From positions 1-35,100 of the forward strand of contig JAGXTE010000009.1 in the NCBI GenBank assembly GCA_018334095.1: DNA of 35,100 nt, in the 5' to 3' direction. A program made the position numbers and the translations under genes. Within the stretch, counting starts at the first letter, position 1. Every line of letters begins with the position of its first letter. This document shows positions 31,868-35,100 of this stretch, one piece after another. The DNA comes from Nitrosarchaeum sp. GTDB lineage: Archaea > Thermoproteota > Nitrososphaeria > Nitrososphaerales > Nitrosopumilaceae. Below the pieces are notes generated by a model. It did no database searches. It was not told the DNA's origin and saw only the letters and a list, made by a program, of their open reading frames with translations.

Positions 31868-33304
31868 ATGCAATATTTTTTGTCGCTCCTAGATGTAATT
31901 ATGCAATCTATGAGTAACGAATCACTGTACTCTTTTTCAAACGGTTTAAGGATATTTTTTTCAGATATTGGAATAAATGGTATTTTTAATAATCAAGCAT
32001 CAGAATCATCTCAGTCATTAATACAAGACATTACTAGTATTTTCTCATCACTGGCATCAGACACAATAGTGTCAGCCCCGTTATTGCTTCTTGCTGCTGG
32101 AACTGTAATTTTCCTAGGTGTTACTGGTGAAGTTTTCTTTAAAAAAACAGGAATCCCAGATGTGGCATTTTTGATGATTTTGGGGATAATCATTGGCCCA
32201 GTATTAGGATTAATTCAACCAGAAGTTGTTTTGGAGGTAGTACCATATTTTGCAGCTCTTGCACTTATCATAATCATGTTTGATGGAGGATTAAATTTGG
32301 ATCTAAAAAGCATGGCAAGCACTGCACACTTCGCAGTGATATTATCAATGATTGGTTTTGCAGTGTCAGTTGGCATTGTTGCTGTATTTGCACATTATGG
32401 ACTTGGATGGGAATGGATTGAGGGAGTATTACTAGGGTCAATAGTTGGAGGAAGTAGTTCAGCAATTGTTTTTGGACTAGTTAGAAATTTGAAAATTTCA
32501 GATAATGCAAAATCATTACTTAGTTTTGAATCAGCACTTACAGACATTCTTGCGACAATAATTGCTTTTGTTTTATTTGGAGCAGTATTGGCTGGAACAA
32601 TAGATATCAACAGTACCGGTTCAACCATTGGAAATCAGGTTGCAGTTGGATTGATACTAGGTTTAGGAGTAGGAATTCCATGGATGTATGTAACAACCAA
32701 GCTTTCTACAAGTAAACATAGCTACATGCTCACATTAGCCATTTTGTTTATTCTTTATTTTTTGGCAAATTCTTTTGGAGAATCAGGTGCGCTTACTGCA
32801 TTAGTGTTTGGATTAATGCTAGGAAATAAACGACGATTAGCAAAATATCTTAGATTTACTTTGCCAAAAATTGATACAGATGATCCTACACATAACCAAG
32901 TTACTTTTCTAGTTAGAACATTTTTCTTTGTATTTGTTGGACTTTTAGCTAGTTTTGGAAATGTAGAGTTTATCGTCTTTGGAGTGATTGTTGCACTAGC
33001 AATTTATTTTTCAAGAGTTTCCATTGTAAAAATGACCCTAACCAAACGATTCTCACAATTGGATAAAAAAGTAACAACAGTAATGATACCAAGAGGGCTT
33101 GCAGCAGCCGTACTTGCTACATTTCCATTAACAATGGGTTTACCAAATGCTGAAGCATATCCACAAATTGTATTTTCAATCATTATGGCATCAGTGATTA
33201 TCACAACCATAGGATTAGGAAGTGCTAAAAAAATTCCACCGCCAGAATCAACGAATGGAGGATACATTACTCAAAGCATAGAAGAACCAAAATTAGATAA
33301 ATAA
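31868..33304 (+). CDS. Cation/proton antiporter (CPA superfamily, NhaP/Kef-like)
   Basis: A 478-residue Na+/H+ exchanger-family membrane protein with about 12-13 helices from residue 68. The first 65 residues are a Ser-rich non-membrane extension. Family marks are MFDGGLNLDL (137-146), GGSSSAIVFGL (194-204) and FESALTDILA (220-229). In CPA1 exchangers the last motif usually reads ESxxND; here Thr225-Asp226 stands in its place, and the TDP-type motif before it is GGSSS. The C-terminal 30 residues are polar, without a TrkA domain. It probably handles ion or pH balance. Whether Na+ or K+ is carried cannot be read. Confidence 0.88.
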   Translation: MQYFLSLLDVIMQSMSNESLYSFSNGLRIFFSDIGINGIFNNQASESSQSLIQDITSIFSSLASDTIVSAPLLLLAAGTVIFLGVTGEVFFKKTGIPDVAFLMILGIIIGPVLGLIQPEVVLEVVPYFAALALIIIMFDGGLNLDLKSMASTAHFAVILSMIGFAVSVGIVAVFAHYGLGWEWIEGVLLGSIVGGSSSAIVFGLVRNLKISDNAKSLLSFESALTDILATIIAFVLFGAVLAGTIDINSTGSTIGNQVAVGLILGLGVGIPWMYVTTKLSTSKHSYMLTLAILFILYFLANSFGESGALTALVFGLMLGNKRRLAKYLRFTLPKIDTDDPTHNQVTFLVRTFFFVFVGLLASFGNVEFIVFGVIVALAIYFSRVSIVKMTLTKRFSQLDKKVTTVMIPRGLAAAVLATFPLTMGLPNAEAYPQIVFSIIMASVIITTIGLGSAKKIPPPESTNGGYITQSIEEPKLDK

Positions 33305-33342
33305 AACGAACATAGAAAAAACTAAAAGATAACGAAATTTAA

Positions 33343-33753
33343 TTAACTTTTGATACGCATGATTTTAATTCGGCCCATAACATTCCAGTATTCTACATTT
33401 TGACCATTTGCAACAGTTCCATTGATTTCTTCATCGATTAAAGTGACATCAATTGTTTCAAAAGTTTCAGAGTCCATAATTTGAATAGTTTCTCCAATGA
33501 TTGAAATCACCTGACCTACTCTTTTGTCAATTAGTGGAATGTGAACTTGCATGCTAACTGGTCCTACATGTGGTCTTTTTTGACCATCAAATACGCCCAC
33601 ACCTACAATTCGAGCCTTTGCAGCACCATGTTTTCCAGGTTTAGATGTATCATATTCTACAATTCTACATGGTTCGCCATCTGGCTGATCAGATACTGGG
33701 AGTAAAATGTAAGATCCTATTTTCAATGAACCAAGATCAGCGGGCTTACTCAT
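33343..33753 (-). CDS. eif5a: Translation initiation/elongation factor 5A
   Basis: A 136-residue aIF5A. The hypusine loop TSKPGKHGAAKARI is present with Lys41 as the modified residue. The KPGKHG core and the C-terminal OB-fold strands (VGQVISIIGETIQIMD) are typical. It helps ribosomes through polyproline and other slow sequences. The deoxyhypusine synthase gene is not in the window. The ATG 33753 has a TATA box (AATATTTAA region 33774-33782) 25 nt upstream, consistent with a leaderless transcript. Confidence 0.96.
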   Translation of the reverse strand: MSKPADLGSLKIGSYILLPVSDQPDGEPCRIVEYDTSKPGKHGAAKARIVGVGVFDGQKRPHVGPVSMQVHIPLIDKRVGQVISIIGETIQIMDSETFETIDVTLIDEEINGTVANGQNVEYWNVMGRIKIMRIKS

Positions 33754-33773
33754 GATGAAGCTGATTTTAGTCG

Positions 33774-33782
33774 AATATTTAA
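33774..33782 (-). promoter_or_regulatory. TATA box for aIF5A
   Basis: TTAAATATT on the minus strand, centred 25 nt before the ATG at 33753. Confidence 0.5.
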
Positions 33783-33862
33783 CATTTACACTTTTTCAAG
33801 CAATTACAAAAATAGGTAAAAAATTACTAAAATGATCCATCAATAATTAAAATAAACAGATT

Positions 33863-34477
33863 TTACTTTAATTTTTCAAGAATTGAAAGACTCAATAAAT
33901 TAGTCATCGTTAACCCTTTTCGATTTACATCTCGTTTAGTTTGGTCGCAGTATTTTTTTACGCTTTGATGACCTTTTTCACTAGCAACCTCAATTATTAC
34001 AACATTATCAGAATACGGAAAAGTGAATTTTTGAGGCAATTTGCAATATGTATTCATGTGACCTAATCCACCAACACAAATTTTTTCTCGTTTTAATAAA
34101 ATATCTGCAACTTCTTGAAAATCATCATGAGATTCCCCATATTCTAAATAATAGACAGTAACAAAATTTGTTTCTCCAGAAACTAATCTTTGAAATAATT
34201 CATTTTGCACATTAAAAATAAAGGATGTTTTTTCTTGATTATGATGGATTAAATCATCTACGATAAATTGACTATCTTTGAATTTTCCCAAAATATAATG
34301 ATTTGATGATTCAGAAAAGTATGGCTTGCTCTCATCTGAAAATGTTCCAGTCACAAAATATAATGCTTCAATATTGCTCGATGACATCCATATGTCTTTT
34401 AATTTAACAGACTCATGATTGTGCAAATAAGGAGCACAGACATAACCACTATATGATAACTGTAGTTCTGTCAACAA
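33863..34477 (-). CDS. Hypothetical protein of 204 residues
   Basis: The frame of 204 residues starts with TTG at 34477-34475, followed at once by a second TTG. CATAAATA at 34499-34506 is 26 nt upstream, matching the usual TATA spacing, and the next Met is at residue 30. The sequence is soluble and mixed alpha/beta, with VTVYYLEYGESHDDF in the middle and a Lys/Arg-rich stretch near the end (KKYCDQTKRDVNRKG). I recognise no family. It lies between aIF5A and tRNA-Tyr. Confidence 0.7.
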   Translation of the reverse strand: MLTELQLSYSGYVCAPYLHNHESVKLKDIWMSSSNIEALYFVTGTFSDESKPYFSESSNHYILGKFKDSQFIVDDLIHHNQEKTSFIFNVQNELFQRLVSGETNFVTVYYLEYGESHDDFQEVADILLKREKICVGGLGHMNTYCKLPQKFTFPYSDNVVIIEVASEKGHQSVKKYCDQTKRDVNRKGLTMTNLLSLSILEKLK

Positions 34478-34498
34478 ACTTCTTTTCTTGAAAGATGG

Positions 34499-34506
34499 TA
34501 TTTATG
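34499..34506 (-). promoter_or_regulatory. TATA box deciding a TTG start
   Basis: CATAAATA on the minus strand, 26 nt from the TTG at 34477. Confidence 0.45.
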
Positions 34507-34556
34507 CCTATAGAAAACACGGATGATCTCTAATCAGATTAGTTAGGCTTCGATAG

Positions 34557-34566
34557 TTTTTTAATA
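34557..34566 (+). promoter_or_regulatory. TATA box for tRNA-Tyr
   Basis: TTTTTTAATA, centred about 28 nt before the tRNA 5' end at 34590. Confidence 0.45.
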
Positions 34567-34589
34567 CTAGAACACTGCGTTGTTTTTGT

Positions 34590-34716
34590 CCCAAGCTAGC
34601 TCAGCCTGGTAGAGCTCCCGGCTGTAGTTGTTGGCTTTAGATGGCTGACTGAATAACAGCATATCAGGCATACAGAAACCGGGTTGTCGATGGTTCAACT
34701 CCGTCGCTTGGGACCA
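34590..34716 (+). tRNA. tRNA-Tyr (GTA) with a 50-nt intron and encoded CCA
   Basis: The acceptor stem CCCAAGC pairs with GCTTGGG, followed by discriminator A and an encoded CCA (34714-34716). T8-A9, the D-arm GCTC/GAGC, the anticodon stem CCCGG/CCGGG, and the T-arm GATGG with loop TTCAACT and CCGTC are all present. The anticodon is GTA (34624-34626), and C1:G72 is the archaeal tRNA-Tyr identity pair. The intron is 34628-34677 at the canonical 37/38 site. CTGT (622-625) pairs with ACAG (672-675, both +34000) between bulges AGT and AAA, a bulge-helix-bulge for the splicing endonuclease. The spliced tRNA has 74 nt before CCA. Confidence 0.97.
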
Positions 34717-34804
34717 TAGTTTTTTTAAATTTAAAAATAATAAAAAAATAGACTAATTTAAGAAAACAATGATGAACTCTTAAATTAATAAAAATATCTA
34801 TTGT

Positions 34805-34996
34805 CTATGCTGTTTTTTTGACTTTTTGAGCAGCTGGTCCTTTTTGACCTTCGCCGACTACAAACTCGACTTTATCGCCTTCATTGATGAATCCATCAAC
34901 ATCTGATTTGTGAACGAATAGATCGTCACCAGATTCTCTTTCGATAAAACCAAAGCCTTTTGTGCGGTTGAACCACTTTACGGTGCCTTGTTCCAT
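34805..34996 (-). CDS. csp: Cold-shock domain protein
   Basis: A 63-residue CspA-type single OB-fold protein. It has GTVKWFN at the start, RNP1 KGFGFI, RNP2 DLFVH, and a C-terminal GPAAQKV. It binds single-stranded RNA or DNA and acts as an RNA chaperone. Start ATG 34996 is chosen: a longer frame to 35062 would add 22 residues outside the domain, and the TATA box at 35021-35029 lies 29 nt before this ATG. Csp genes are mostly bacterial, so an old transfer into the archaeal lineage is likely (inference). Base composition does not stand out. Confidence 0.95.
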   Translation of the reverse strand: MEQGTVKWFNRTKGFGFIERESGDDLFVHKSDVDGFINEGDKVEFVVGEGQKGPAAQKVKKTA

Positions 34997-35020
34997 TTGA
35001 TTATCTACAAGATTATTCCG

Positions 35021-35029
35021 TATATTAAG
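35021..35029 (-). promoter_or_regulatory. TATA box for the cold-shock gene
   Basis: CTTAATATA on the minus strand, 29 nt before ATG 34996. It lies inside the longer reading frame, which is therefore probably untranslated. Confidence 0.5.
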
Positions 35030-35100
35030 ATAAGTTATCAAAATAGATCTGACAAAAGACAACGATATTCAAACCAAAGTTAGCATAAATACGAATAAAC

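Noticed and set aside
1..35100. CRISPR array, insertion sequence, prophage or integration site
   Set aside because: No regularly spaced repeats, transposase, integrase or phage genes are seen; the tRNA-Tyr 3' end has no nearby repeat copy or integrase.

Overview
The window reads as chromosomal DNA of an AT-rich archaeon, most likely a marine ammonia-oxidizing Nitrososphaerota (Thaumarchaeota, Nitrosopumilus-like). Supporting signs are archaeal or eukaryote-type information genes (S24e, S27ae, SRP54, Pus10, aIF5A, a Dph6-type diphthamide ligase, an intron-bearing tRNA-Tyr with C1:G72). Others are the archaeal version of the shikimate pathway, a ThiD-ThiN fusion, and TATA boxes about 25-30 nt before many start codons, which implies leaderless mRNAs. 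No amoA or other diagnostic gene is present, so the genus-level guess is inference. No prophage, IS element or CRISPR array is visible.

Layout. 1-1153: a partial proline/lysine-repeat protein and two convergent small Cys-rich proteins. 1231-3786: a UbiD-family decarboxylase facing an MqnC-like radical SAM enzyme, probably part of futalosine-type menaquinone synthesis. 3937-13563: a long plus-strand aromatic amino acid cluster. It runs from 2-amino-3,7-dideoxy-hept-6-ulosonate synthase and 3-dehydroquinate synthase II through aroD, aroE, aroK (GHMP type), aroA and aroC to a chorismate mutase-aminotransferase fusion, tyrA and a Nudix protein. A structured, GC-rich candidate ncRNA with its own TATA box sits between aroA and aroC. 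13549-16929: thiamine genes thiC and thiDN with two small zinc-ribbon proteins between them.

16991-19619: sugar-phosphate genes, namely a nucleotidyltransferase, a strikingly eukaryote-like Gna1 acetyltransferase, a membrane protein and a GalT-like uridylyltransferase. 19876-22776: ApgM, a DUF309 protein, ribosomal proteins S24e and S27ae, and a small conserved-looking protein. 22829-26901: a minus-strand translation/targeting operon (dph6, srp54, pus10, a 33-aa very basic protein, a putative HEXXH metallopeptidase). 26954-31185: minus-strand envelope and signalling genes (a small acidic protein, a secreted DVNA-repeat protein, two membrane proteins, an orphan CHASE histidine kinase, an anchored protein). 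31398-35100: a hypothetical protein, a CPA-type cation/proton antiporter, aIF5A, an unknown protein, tRNA-Tyr(GTA) and a cold-shock protein.

Most of the window is core metabolism. The parts most worth a second look are the ncRNA at about 9537-9650, the Gna1-like gene beside a nucleotidyltransferase, the UbiD/MqnC pair, and several microproteins of 31-41 residues.
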